A stretch of DNA of 48,574 nucleotides, from assembly GCA_023435725.1 (NCBI GenBank), contig JAEYRD010000217.1, positions 1 to 48,574 of the forward strand, given 5' to 3'. The notes under the pieces are model-generated. The model saw nothing but the letters and a program-made list of their open reading frames with translations. It was not told the DNA's origin and searched no databases. This document shows positions 41,909 to 48,574 of the stretch, one piece after another. The number at the start of each line of letters is the position of its first letter. Positions within the stretch are counted from its first letter, which is position 1. The translations under genes and the position numbers were made by a program. The DNA comes from Pseudomonadota bacterium. GTDB lineage: Bacteria; Pseudomonadota; Alphaproteobacteria; Rhizobiales; Xanthobacteraceae.

Positions 41909-42294
41909 GGCGGGATCCTTTTCTGGCCCCTTCACAACGCGTGAGGCGCCTTTCCGTTCGCAGCTCACCAGAAGTGGCGGAGAATTTGAGCTTGCGGCCT
42001 CCGTCGCAAAACGCCCTGCCTCAGATCGATTGAGCCGAAAGTCTCATAAGTTGCCAGCCCGTGGTGGGACTACACTACGGTTCCCAGCCTCCCCGACAGA
42101 TGGGCAAGGCAGTGGTGGCTCGCGGTTCTAAGACCGCCGGAGCTCTTCTCAGGTGGCGCAAGACACCCCTGAGGTCAGACGTTGCCGACGCAACTCTTCG
42201 AATTGGCGCCTGCGACGCCGCGCATCACGCTCTCCGCGCGAAGATCGACCGCTGAAACAAGCGTGGAGACGTTTTGAAAACATAGGAGTCGCAC
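41909..42294. other. Intergenic stretch without a supported gene
   Basis: 386 bp between the divergent DUF2171 and carrier genes. Apart from the possible EcfG promoter (41936-41960) and the ribosome site AGGAGT before 42295, I see only short open frames without family likeness, and a short stem GCGGT-TCTAAG-ACCGC near 42122-42137. Its lower coding quality hints at decayed sequence. Confidence 0.6.
41936..41960 (-). promoter_or_regulatory. Possible sigma-EcfG (general stress) promoter of the DUF2171 gene
   Basis: On minus: CGAAC, 16 bases, CGTT, 27 bp before the ATG. The alphaproteobacterial EcfG consensus is GGAAC-N16/17-CGTT, so the -35 differs at one base and the spacing fits. Confidence 0.35.
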
Positions 42295-43617
42295 ATGCAG
42301 GTACAGAGCGATTTTCGCCGCGTGATCGTCGCTGCATCGGTCGGAAACATCATCGAATGGTATGATTTCTATATCTTTGGCAGCCTGGCCGCAGTTCTAT
42401 CGGTCAAGTTCTTTGAGCAATCCCACCCGGTTGCAGCCCTCCTCAGCACGATCGCGCTCTTCACGGCAGGATTTCTCATCCGTCCGCTGGGGGCTTTCCT
42501 GTTCGGATGGATGGGGGATCGCGTCGGCCGCAAATACACCTTTCTCATCACGCTCAGCGGAATGGGATTGGGCACCGGGGCGATCGGGTTGATTCCGACC
42601 TACCAGTCGATCGGTCTGACGGCCGCGTTCATTCTCTTCGGCCTGCGCATGATCCAGGGCCTGTGCCTGGGCGGCGAATATGGCGGCGCCATCACGTACG
42701 TCGCCGAGCATGTGCCGGACGATCGCCGCGGCTACTACACCGGCTGGCTGCAGACCTCGCCTACTCTTGGAATCGTGGTGTCGCTGGGCGTCATCGTCCT
42801 CACGCGGACATATGCGGGCAACCAGGCCTTCGATGAATGGGCATGGCGCGTTCCGTTCCTGCTGTCCTTCCTGCTGGTGGCGATTGCGATCTACATCCGG
42901 CTCCAGCTCCAGGAAACCCCGATCTTCCAGGAGATCAGGTCCCGCGGCCAGATGACGAGAAACCCCTGGAAGGAGGCCTTCCTCAGCTCGAACATCAAAT
43001 ATATCGGGATCGCGATCGTGGTCCTGATTGGCCAGGGCGTGGTCTGGTACAGCGGTCAGTTCTGGGCGCTGTACTTCCTGCAGCAGGTCTCCAAGGTGGA
43101 CCCGCTGACCTCCGCCTACATCGTGGGCGCTGCACTGCTCATCGCAACGCCGAGCCTGATCTTCTTTGGCTGGCTGTCGGATCTGATCGGCCGCAAGCCG
43201 GTGATCCTCGGCGGCATGCTGCTCGCCGCGATCACGTATTATCCGCTGTATCTCTGGCTGGGGACGGTCACGCAGCCCGGACACATCAACTATGCCGCCG
43301 CGACCTTCATCATCTTCATTCTCGTTTGCTATGTCGGAATGGTGTACGGACCGGTCGGCGCGTTTCTGGCGGAATTCTTCCCCGCCAGGATCAGGTACAC
43401 GTCGGTTTCCGTGCCGTACCACATCGGCAATGGCTGGGGTGGCGGATTGGTGCCGTTCATCACGTCGGCGGCATTCGCCGCGACCGGCAGCATCGGCTAC
43501 GCGCTGATCTACCCGATCGTGGTCCCCGCGGTGTGCTTCGTGCTTGCCGTCTTCCTGATGCCGGAGACACGCAAGATCAGCATCTGGCAACCGATCGAGC
43601 CGAGAGCCGCAACGTGA
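42295..43617 (+). CDS. MFS transporter of the metabolite:H+ symporter (MHS) family
   Basis: 440 residues, 12 predicted helices. VAASVGNIIEWYDFYIFGSL in helix 1 is the MHS hallmark; it is followed by FLIRPLGAFLFGWMGDRVGR and KYTFLITLSG, then RMIQGLCLGGEYGGAITYVA in helix 4. The second half has FFGWLSDLIGRKPVILGG and GPVGAFLAEFFPARIRYTSV with PYHIGNGWGGG. Relatives import alpha-ketoglutarate, citrate, proline or shikimate with protons. AGGAGT lies 6-11 bases before the ATG. No linked enzyme points to the substrate. Confidence 0.92.
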   Translation: MQVQSDFRRVIVAASVGNIIEWYDFYIFGSLAAVLSVKFFEQSHPVAALLSTIALFTAGFLIRPLGAFLFGWMGDRVGRKYTFLITLSGMGLGTGAIGLIPTYQSIGLTAAFILFGLRMIQGLCLGGEYGGAITYVAEHVPDDRRGYYTGWLQTSPTLGIVVSLGVIVLTRTYAGNQAFDEWAWRVPFLLSFLLVAIAIYIRLQLQETPIFQEIRSRGQMTRNPWKEAFLSSNIKYIGIAIVVLIGQGVVWYSGQFWALYFLQQVSKVDPLTSAYIVGAALLIATPSLIFFGWLSDLIGRKPVILGGMLLAAITYYPLYLWLGTVTQPGHINYAAATFIIFILVCYVGMVYGPVGAFLAEFFPARIRYTSVSVPYHIGNGWGGGLVPFITSAAFAATGSIGYALIYPIVVPAVCFVLAVFLMPETRKISIWQPIEPRAAT

Positions 43618-43699
43618 TGGGTTGCTCCTGGTGCAGGACCGCGAGGCCCTGCACCGGAGTTCATATCGAGGCGCAAAAGCGCCCGGCCACCGTCTCTTC

Positions 43700-44062
43700 T
43701 CAGCCGGCCAGGCGATGCCAGCGATCGTGCCACCAGTCGCTGAAGTCGCGATCGGTCATCAACTCCCAGACCGCGAGCAGGATCACCACTATGCCGGACA
43801 GCACGCTGCTCACCGTGGCCGATACCGGCTCATAACCGATAGTCCAAGGTGCCAGCAGCAGAGCCAGGCCCAGCAGCATTTCTCCCCACTCCTCCAGGTA
43901 GGACGGGATGACAAATGCCTCGATGGCAAACAGCATGACGCCGAGCCCGAGTGCGATCGTGACCCAGACAGCCGCGCCGGATAAGCCCAGGATAAAGGAC
44001 GAAAGAACCAGCCACAGGCCCACCAGGAGGCTGGCAGCGTCTTGCCAATGTTGAATGCGCAT
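43700..44062 (-). CDS. SPW-repeat membrane protein
   Basis: 120 residues, about four membrane helices in two similar halves. Each half has the SPW-type turn: LVLSSFILGLSGAAVWVTIA in the first and LLLAPWTIGYEPVSATVSSV in the second, both ending in a Glu-bearing helix (FAIEAFV, AVWELM). The family is of unknown function. The start at 44062 is picked because AGGAGG sits 8 bases upstream; a GTG three codons earlier would have no spacing. His/Trp-rich end DWWHDRWHRLAG. Confidence 0.85.
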   Translation of the reverse strand: MRIQHWQDAASLLVGLWLVLSSFILGLSGAAVWVTIALGLGVMLFAIEAFVIPSYLEEWGEMLLGLALLLAPWTIGYEPVSATVSSVLSGIVVILLAVWELMTDRDFSDWWHDRWHRLAG

Positions 44063-44305
44063 GATGCTCACCTCCTCTCTCCCAGTTAGATGGGGGCGCA
44101 GTCGTGAAAATGCATCCCTCCGACCAGCGCCGTGCCGCCGCTACTGAAGCCGTATCTCGTCCTCGCGGCCGATACCCGGAAAGGGCCCTTGCGAGTGCGC
44201 CGCACCAGGATGCAGACTGGCTGGGCTTGACAGGTGTCGACGTCTATCGTTCCCGGCCCCACCACCTGGTTCGCGTGGCGCCCGGGGCAAGAGGGAGGTG
44301 ACGCC

Positions 44306-44488
44306 ATGCGAGAAATCGAAATCCACGACTATGCGCGGCAGTTGCTGGAAGCACATGGCCCCAAGGCCATTGCCGAAGCAGCCCAGAACGCCATTGATCT
44401 CGAGTCAAAGGGCGAGCTCGAGCTCGCCAGGACCTGGCGGCATATCGAAGACGCCATGAAGCTGATGCGCGGGCCTCACCAAAGCTGA
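44306..44488 (+). CDS. Small hypothetical protein, 60 residues
   Basis: MREIEIHDYARQLLEAHGPK then AIAEAAQNAIDLESKGELEL and ARTWRHIEDAMKLMRGPHQS: soluble, all-helical by pattern. GAGGGAGGTG just before the ATG is the best ribosome site in this part of the window, so it is very likely translated. No family recalled with certainty. It precedes glnA by 170 bp in the same direction; that gap (44489-44658) shows no sigma-54 (TGGCAC-N5-TTGC) site. Confidence 0.7.
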   Translation: MREIEIHDYARQLLEAHGPKAIAEAAQNAIDLESKGELELARTWRHIEDAMKLMRGPHQS

Positions 44489-44658
44489 AGCCGCGGGCGC
44501 GTGCGTAGCCGCCTGACTGCAAATGCCGCCAAACCGGATTGAGGCTGGAAGGGCGGCAACACAGCGCATGGACCACAATCCGTCGCAAGCCGTTCGGCTG
44601 CGGCTGAACGGCAACGCGACCTGCAAGACGCGCATCTCGATGATGCTGGGAGCGAGCC

Positions 44659-46089
44659 ATGTTTCCAAAATGTGCCACAGCCGAAGATCTCGTGACAGCG
44701 ATCAAGGACGAGAGCGTCCAGATGATCGATCTGCGGTTCACTGACCTGCCGGGGGTATGGCAGCATTTTTCCATCCCGCCGAGCGCAGTGAGCGTCGATG
44801 CGTTCGAGGAGGGCATCGGATTCGACGGCTCATCGATCCGCGGCTTCCAGGAGATTCAGGAGAGCGACATGCTGGTCGTCCCCGATCCGACGACGGCCTT
44901 CGCCGACCCCTATAGTCCGGCAAAGACGCTGGTCCTCATCTGCAACATCCGCGACCCCGTGACCGGCCAATCCTATAGCCGGGATGCCCGCTACATCGCT
45001 CAGAAGGCTGAAACCTATCTCAGGGACGCCGGGCGCGCCGACACGAGTTACTTCGGCCCCGAGGCGGAGTTCTTCGTCTTCGACGAGGTGCGCTACGGTC
45101 AGGGCATCAACTATGCCATGCACGAGATCGATTCCAGCGAAGGCAGCTGGAACACCGCCGCGGAGGAAGCGCCGAATCTGGGGCACAAGCCGCGCCCGAA
45201 GGAGGGATATTTTCCCGTTCCTCCGACCGACAGCATGCAGGCGTTACGCACCGAAATGGTGCTGACCATGGAACAGCTGGGTATCCAGATCGAAGCTCAT
45301 CACCACGAGGTCGCAACCGGCGGCCAAAACGAAATCGACATGCGCTTCGCACCCCTCACCCGCATGGCCGACAATTTGATGATCTACAAATACGTGGTGA
45401 AGAATACCGCGCATCAACATGGCAAGACCGCGACCTTCATGCCGAAACCGCTGTTCGAGGACAACGCTTCGGGCATGCACGTTCACCAGTCGCTGTGGAA
45501 GGGCGAGACCAACCTGTTCTACGACAAGGGTGACTACGCCGAATTGAGCCAGCTCGGCCGCCACTACATCGGCGGGCTCCTGACCCACGCCTGGGCATTG
45601 TGCGGGCTTTGCGCCCCCACCACGAACTCCTATCGGCGCCTGGTGCCGGGCTATGAGGCTCCCATCAACCTGGTTTACTCCCAGCGCAATCGCTCGGCCT
45701 GCTGCCGGATTCCAATGTACTCACCGAATCCACGCGCCAAGCGCGTGGAGTTTCGTTCGCCCGATCCCTCCTGCAATCCCTACCTGGCGTTTGCCGCAAT
45801 GCTGATGGCGGGTCTCGACGGTATCGACAACCGGATCGACCCCGGCAGCCCCATCGACAAGAATCTCTACGACCTCCCACCCGCCGAAGCAAAGGAGGTG
45901 AAATCGACGCCGGGCTCGCTGGACCAAGCGCTCGACGCACTCGAGCGCGATCACGCATTCCTGCTGCGCGGCGGCGTCTTCACTGCCGACGTGATCGAAA
46001 CCTGGCTCGACTACAAGCGAAAGAAGGAAGTCGATGCGATCCGGCTGCGGCCGCATCCCTACGAGTTCCACCTCTACTACGACATCTAG
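44659..46089 (+). CDS. glnA: Glutamine synthetase type I (GlnA), divergent paralogue
   Basis: 476 residues. It forms glutamine from glutamate, ammonia and ATP. Signatures: FEEGIGFDGSSIRGF, YFGPEAEFFVFDEVRY, EAHHHEVATGGQNEIDMRFA, KTATFMPKPLFEDNASGMHV, and GYEAPINLVYSQRNRS. The adenylylation Tyr is kept in KNLYDLPPAEAKEV, so GlnE could silence it. It departs from the usual sequence at NRSACCRIPMYSPNPRAKRV (normally NRSASIRIP) and FRSPDPSCNPYLAF (normally RFPDPAANPYL). No glnB lies beside it, unlike the housekeeping glnB-glnA pair, so this is probably an additional synthetase. Confidence 0.93.
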   Translation: MFPKCATAEDLVTAIKDESVQMIDLRFTDLPGVWQHFSIPPSAVSVDAFEEGIGFDGSSIRGFQEIQESDMLVVPDPTTAFADPYSPAKTLVLICNIRDPVTGQSYSRDARYIAQKAETYLRDAGRADTSYFGPEAEFFVFDEVRYGQGINYAMHEIDSSEGSWNTAAEEAPNLGHKPRPKEGYFPVPPTDSMQALRTEMVLTMEQLGIQIEAHHHEVATGGQNEIDMRFAPLTRMADNLMIYKYVVKNTAHQHGKTATFMPKPLFEDNASGMHVHQSLWKGETNLFYDKGDYAELSQLGRHYIGGLLTHAWALCGLCAPTTNSYRRLVPGYEAPINLVYSQRNRSACCRIPMYSPNPRAKRVEFRSPDPSCNPYLAFAAMLMAGLDGIDNRIDPGSPIDKNLYDLPPAEAKEVKSTPGSLDQALDALERDHAFLLRGGVFTADVIETWLDYKRKKEVDAIRLRPHPYEFHLYYDI

Positions 46090-46151
46090 TCGCAGCCTGG
46101 GCAGCCGATGCCGTTAGATGCATTGGGACTGTTGCAGCAGAATAGTTCGCC

Positions 46152-47174
46152 ATGCGGCCACTTTTCCATCCCAGCCTGGTCAACGGTCGCTACGGCGACC
46201 CGACGGTCTATGTCGAAACGCTGTTCGAAAGGCGAAGTCTGCTGTTCGATGTCGGGGAGATTGCTTCACTGGCGCCGCGGAGGATACGGCGCGTCGACCA
46301 GGTCTTCGTCTCGCATGCACATATCGATCATTTCGTAGGCTTCGACCATCTGCTTCGCTTGCTCGTCGGGCGCGAGAAATCGGTGCAACTGTTCGGTCCG
46401 AACGGCTTTGCCGAGCATGTCTTTCACAAGCTTCAGGCCTATTGCTGGAACCTGGTCGAAACCTATCCCTGCGATCTCGTTTTCGAAGTAAGCGAATTCG
46501 GAACGGCCGATTCCATCTCGACCACGCGATTCCACCTGAGGAAGGCGTTCGCAGCAGAGCCATCAGTCTCTCGCAAGACCTTTGGCGGCGTGCTCTGCGA
46601 TGAACCGACCCATCGCGTGTCTGCCGCGATCCTTGAACATGGCACGCCCTGCCTCGCCTATGCGCTGCAGGAGGCAGCACATGTCAACGTATGGAAGAAC
46701 CGGCTGTTGGAGCGCGGACTGCCCGTAGGTCCCTGGTTGCTCTCGCTGAAGAAGGCCGTCGTCGAGCGTCGCGCCGACGATCACTTGATTCGTATCGATG
46801 AAGCAGCAACGGCGGACCACCTCGTCCCACTCGCCAGCCTGCGCGATCTCCTGACGATTACCGCCGGCCAGAAAATCGCCTATGTGACCGATGTCGCCGA
46901 CACGCCGGCCAATCGTGCCGCCATCGTGGCGTTGATTCAGAATGCGGACATCCTGTTCATCGAGGCTGCATTTGCTGGGGCCGACGCTGCATTGGCACGG
47001 GAGCGGGCTCATCTGACCACCACGGCTGCCGGCGAAATTGCGCGGGAAGCCAATGTCCGCCGTGTCGAGCCCTTTCACTTCTCTCCACGCTACGCGGGAG
47101 AACAGGAGCGGATGCTGGCCGAGGTGATGGCCGCCTTCGGCGCATCTCGCGCCGCGGAGGCGACGCGATGTTGA
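46152..47174 (+). CDS. RNase Z-like metallo-beta-lactamase-fold hydrolase
   Basis: 340 residues. Metal ligands are His55, His57, Asp59 and His60 in VFVSHAHIDHFVGFDHLLRL, a further Asp in IAYVTDVADTPANRA, and the late His in RRVEPFHFSPRYAGEQERML, which matches the HFSPRY end of tRNase Z. The body between (VNVWKNRLLERGLPVGPWLL) also follows RNase Z/ElaC-like proteins. A true tRNA 3' endonuclease, or a phosphodiesterase such as a PhnP-like enzyme, are both possible. It overlaps the TrpF-like gene by 7 bp, a linkage that argues for a small-molecule substrate. Confidence 0.85.
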   Translation: MRPLFHPSLVNGRYGDPTVYVETLFERRSLLFDVGEIASLAPRRIRRVDQVFVSHAHIDHFVGFDHLLRLLVGREKSVQLFGPNGFAEHVFHKLQAYCWNLVETYPCDLVFEVSEFGTADSISTTRFHLRKAFAAEPSVSRKTFGGVLCDEPTHRVSAAILEHGTPCLAYALQEAAHVNVWKNRLLERGLPVGPWLLSLKKAVVERRADDHLIRIDEAATADHLVPLASLRDLLTITAGQKIAYVTDVADTPANRAAIVALIQNADILFIEAAFAGADAALARERAHLTTTAAGEIAREANVRRVEPFHFSPRYAGEQERMLAEVMAAFGASRAAEATRC

Positions 47175-47833
47175 CCCAGGTTTATGAAATCTCCACTATC
47201 GAAGAGGCGTCCGCTGTTTCAGCCATTGGTGTCGATCATATCGGCGTGCTCGTCGGAGACGGCCAATTTCCGCGCGAGTTGCCGATCTCGGGAGCTTCGG
47301 AAATCGGCGCGGCGATTGTACCGCCATCGAAGTTCTCAGCACTGTTCCTGAGCAGCGATCTCTCCTTGATTGCCTCGTGGGCGCGCCAACTCAACCCCGC
47401 AATTGTCCACCTGGGAGCGAGCGCCGAGCTCTTGTCCCCGCAAGACGTTGCTTCGCTCAAACACATGTTGCCCGGGATCGTCGTGATGAGAAGCGTACCG
47501 GTGTTCGGCGAGGAGAGCGTCGCGATTGCCCAGAGCTATGCTGGCATTGCAGACTTTCTGCTTCTCGACAGCTATCGAGCCACGGACAAGCAGATCGGTG
47601 CACTCGGCGTGACGCACGACTGGGGTATCAGCCGCCGGATCGTGGACCTCGTCCCGGTTCCTGTTGTCCTTGCCGGCGGCCTCGGACTGGACAACGTCGC
47701 AGAAGCGATCCGAACCGTCCGTCCAGCCGGTGTTGATTCCAAGACGAGAACGGATCAGGACGGATCGCATGCCAAGGACCTGGATCGAGTCCGCCGGTTC
47801 CACGAAGCCGCTCGGGCGGCGGCGCCGTCATAG
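47168..47833 (+). CDS. TrpF-like (phosphoribosylanthranilate isomerase family) barrel protein
   Basis: 221 residues. The end VPVVLAGGLGLDNVAEAIRT then VRPAGVDSKTRTDQDGSHAK is the TrpF phosphate site, ADFLLLDSYRATDKQIGALG carries the catalytic-type Asp, and GVDHIGVLVGDGQFPRELPI aligns with the early strand and Pro-Arg. The start MLTQVYEISTIEEASAVSAI has Tyr-Glu-Ile-Ser where TrpF has Cys-Gly, so the usual general base Cys is missing. It is thus probably not the tryptophan-pathway enzyme but acts on another phosphoribosyl or ribulosyl compound. Starts 7 bp inside the RNase Z-like gene. Confidence 0.75.
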   Translation: MLTQVYEISTIEEASAVSAIGVDHIGVLVGDGQFPRELPISGASEIGAAIVPPSKFSALFLSSDLSLIASWARQLNPAIVHLGASAELLSPQDVASLKHMLPGIVVMRSVPVFGEESVAIAQSYAGIADFLLLDSYRATDKQIGALGVTHDWGISRRIVDLVPVPVVLAGGLGLDNVAEAIRTVRPAGVDSKTRTDQDGSHAKDLDRVRRFHEAARAAAPS

Positions 47834-47970
47834 CGTGGAGCAGCTGACATCATGTTTGTGAGCAAATATCGGGTGGCGCCATCGCGGTAAGGGACGAAAC
47901 CGGCCACCCATGCTGCTTGCAATCACTTTCCGGCGGCCTAACATGCAGCTCTGCCGACAGGAGCGCGGCC

Positions 47971-48456
47971 ATGGAACTCACCGTGGTGCCCATCGTCAAG
48001 CCGGACGCGATCAACTTCGTCTTCGGTCAGTCGCATTTCATCAAGACCGTGGAAGACCTCCACGAGGCGCTTGTTGGCGCGGTTCCGGGCATCCGCTTCG
48101 GGCTGGCCTTCTGCGAGGCCTCCGGCAAGCGGCTGGTGCGCTGGTCCGGCAATGACGAAGCGGCCCTCACCCTCGCCCGCAACAACGCATTGGCCATCGG
48201 CGCCGGCCACACTTTTCTGATCTTCCTCGGCGACGGGTTCTTTCCGGTCAACATCCTGGCTGCCGTGCGCTCGGTGCCGGAGGTCTGCCGCATCTACTGC
48301 GCGACGGCCAACCCCACGCAGGTGATCATCGCGCAAACGGAGCTCGGCCGCGGCGTGCTCGGCGTAGTGGATGGCGCCTCACCGCTGGGTATCGAGACCG
48401 ACGCCGACATCGCGTGGCGGAAGGACCTCCTGAGAAAGATCGGCTACAAGCTGTAA
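47971..48456 (+). CDS. Adenosine-specific kinase family protein (PF04008 type)
   Basis: 161 residues. MELTVVPIVKPDAINFVFGQ then SHFIKTVEDLHEALVGAVPG, FGLAFCEASGKRLVRWSGND, and AIGAGHTFLIFLGDGFFPVN and PEVCRIYCATANPTQVIIAQ match the family first described from archaeal structures and named adenosine-specific kinase; activity is little tested in bacteria. CAGGAG lies 9 bases before the ATG. It follows the TrpF-like gene by 137 bp on the same strand; that gap has no clear promoter. Confidence 0.85.
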   Translation: MELTVVPIVKPDAINFVFGQSHFIKTVEDLHEALVGAVPGIRFGLAFCEASGKRLVRWSGNDEAALTLARNNALAIGAGHTFLIFLGDGFFPVNILAAVRSVPEVCRIYCATANPTQVIIAQTELGRGVLGVVDGASPLGIETDADIAWRKDLLRKIGYKL

Positions 48457-48495
48457 CGACCGGATGAATCGGAGCGATGAAGTACGCCTCCGGCG

Positions 48496-48574
48496 CTAGA
48501 TCAGCGGCGCCTTCGCCGAGGCATGGTGATTGACGATCTTCCAGTTGCCGTCCTCGCGCACGATGACCCAGCTC
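48496..48574 (-). CDS. C-terminal end of a SnoaL-like/DUF4440-type protein (gene runs off the window)
   Basis: Only the last 25 codons and stop are present: SWVIVREDGNWKIVNHHASA then KAPLI. The pattern W-x-(I/V)-V-R-E-D-G-x-W-K-I-V-x-H-H-x-S is the closing beta-strand pair of the SnoaL/NTF2-like cone fold (SgcJ/EcaC, DUF4440 group). Function cannot be given from this piece. Confidence 0.7.
   Translation of the reverse strand, partial: SWVIVREDGNWKIVNHHASAKAPLI

Noticed and set aside
42061..42160. Possible tRNA or small RNA in the gap before the MHS carrier
   Set aside because: A GGTTC-like word and a 5-bp stem occur, but no cloverleaf or conserved T-loop could be built.
44489..44658. Sigma-54/NtrC control of glnA
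   Set aside because: No TGGCAC-N5-TTGC match could be found in the 170 bp before the gene.
47855..47866. FNR/FixK-like site TTTG-N4-CAAA before the adenosine-kinase family gene
   Set aside because: Lacks the TTGAT/ATCAA core; only four bases per arm match, which is expected by chance.
46152..48456. Phosphonate (C-P lyase) cluster reading of the MBL/TrpF-like/kinase genes
   Set aside because: No phnG-phnM gene or phosphonate transporter is present, so only the looser phosphoribosyl idea is kept.

Overview
The window is about 48.6 kb of GC-rich chromosome from an alphaproteobacterium of the order Hyphomicrobiales, most likely Bradyrhizobium or a close relative. The evidence is the gene order (tpiA divergent from ppiD-trpD-trpC-moaC, then moeA-lexA-comEC, with secG-pyrG and kdsA/eno nearby), a LexA box of the alphaproteobacterial type (GAAC-N7-GAAC), a PmtA-type lipid methyltransferase, and strong third-position GC bias. 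The species call rests on recall of gene order and protein style, not on a database search. I see no rRNA, tRNA, CRISPR array or insertion sequence.

Layout. Positions 1-4000 hold the 5' end of eno (minus strand), a Vgb-like secreted beta-propeller, queF, and a three-domain glutaminase-STAS-cNMP protein. Positions 4028-4114 hold a decayed copy of the start of queF. It abuts a self-contained module (4148-11019): a GntR/FCD repressor divergent from five overlapping genes for an ABC importer, a class III CoA-transferase and an HpcH/CitE lyase. Positions 11107-15853 hold a chemoreceptor, an MFS carrier coupled to kdsA, and a NIPSNAP protein. Positions 16054-21452 hold a TPR/SPINDLY-type O-glycosyltransferase, an OmpR-type two-component pair and a PmtA-like methyltransferase. 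Positions 21476-29067 are core metabolism: pyrG, secG and tpiA on minus; ppiD, trpD, trpC and moaC on plus.

Positions 29353-36059 separate moaC from moeA with a GGDEF-EAL protein, a CtpA protease, an FMN-dependent hydroxyacid oxidase, a YihX-like phosphatase and two very small genes. moeA, lexA, two small hypothetical genes and comEC follow. The last 7 kb (41675-48574) are more accessory: DUF2171, an MHS-type carrier, an SPW membrane protein, a second-type GlnA, an overlapping RNase Z-like/TrpF-like pair, an adenosine-specific kinase family protein, and the end of a SnoaL-like gene.

The strongest new signals are as follows. (1) A direct repeat, CGCAATG twice at 11-bp period, lies both before the two-component operon and before the PmtA-like gene, and looks like the response regulator's own box. 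(2) The overlapping import, CoA-transfer and lyase operon has a clear dyad operator next to a queF scar. (3) A 30-residue membrane microprotein sits behind a 64-residue protein, downstream of a nested dyad. (4) An RNase Z-like protein overlaps a TrpF-like protein that lacks the usual catalytic cysteine.
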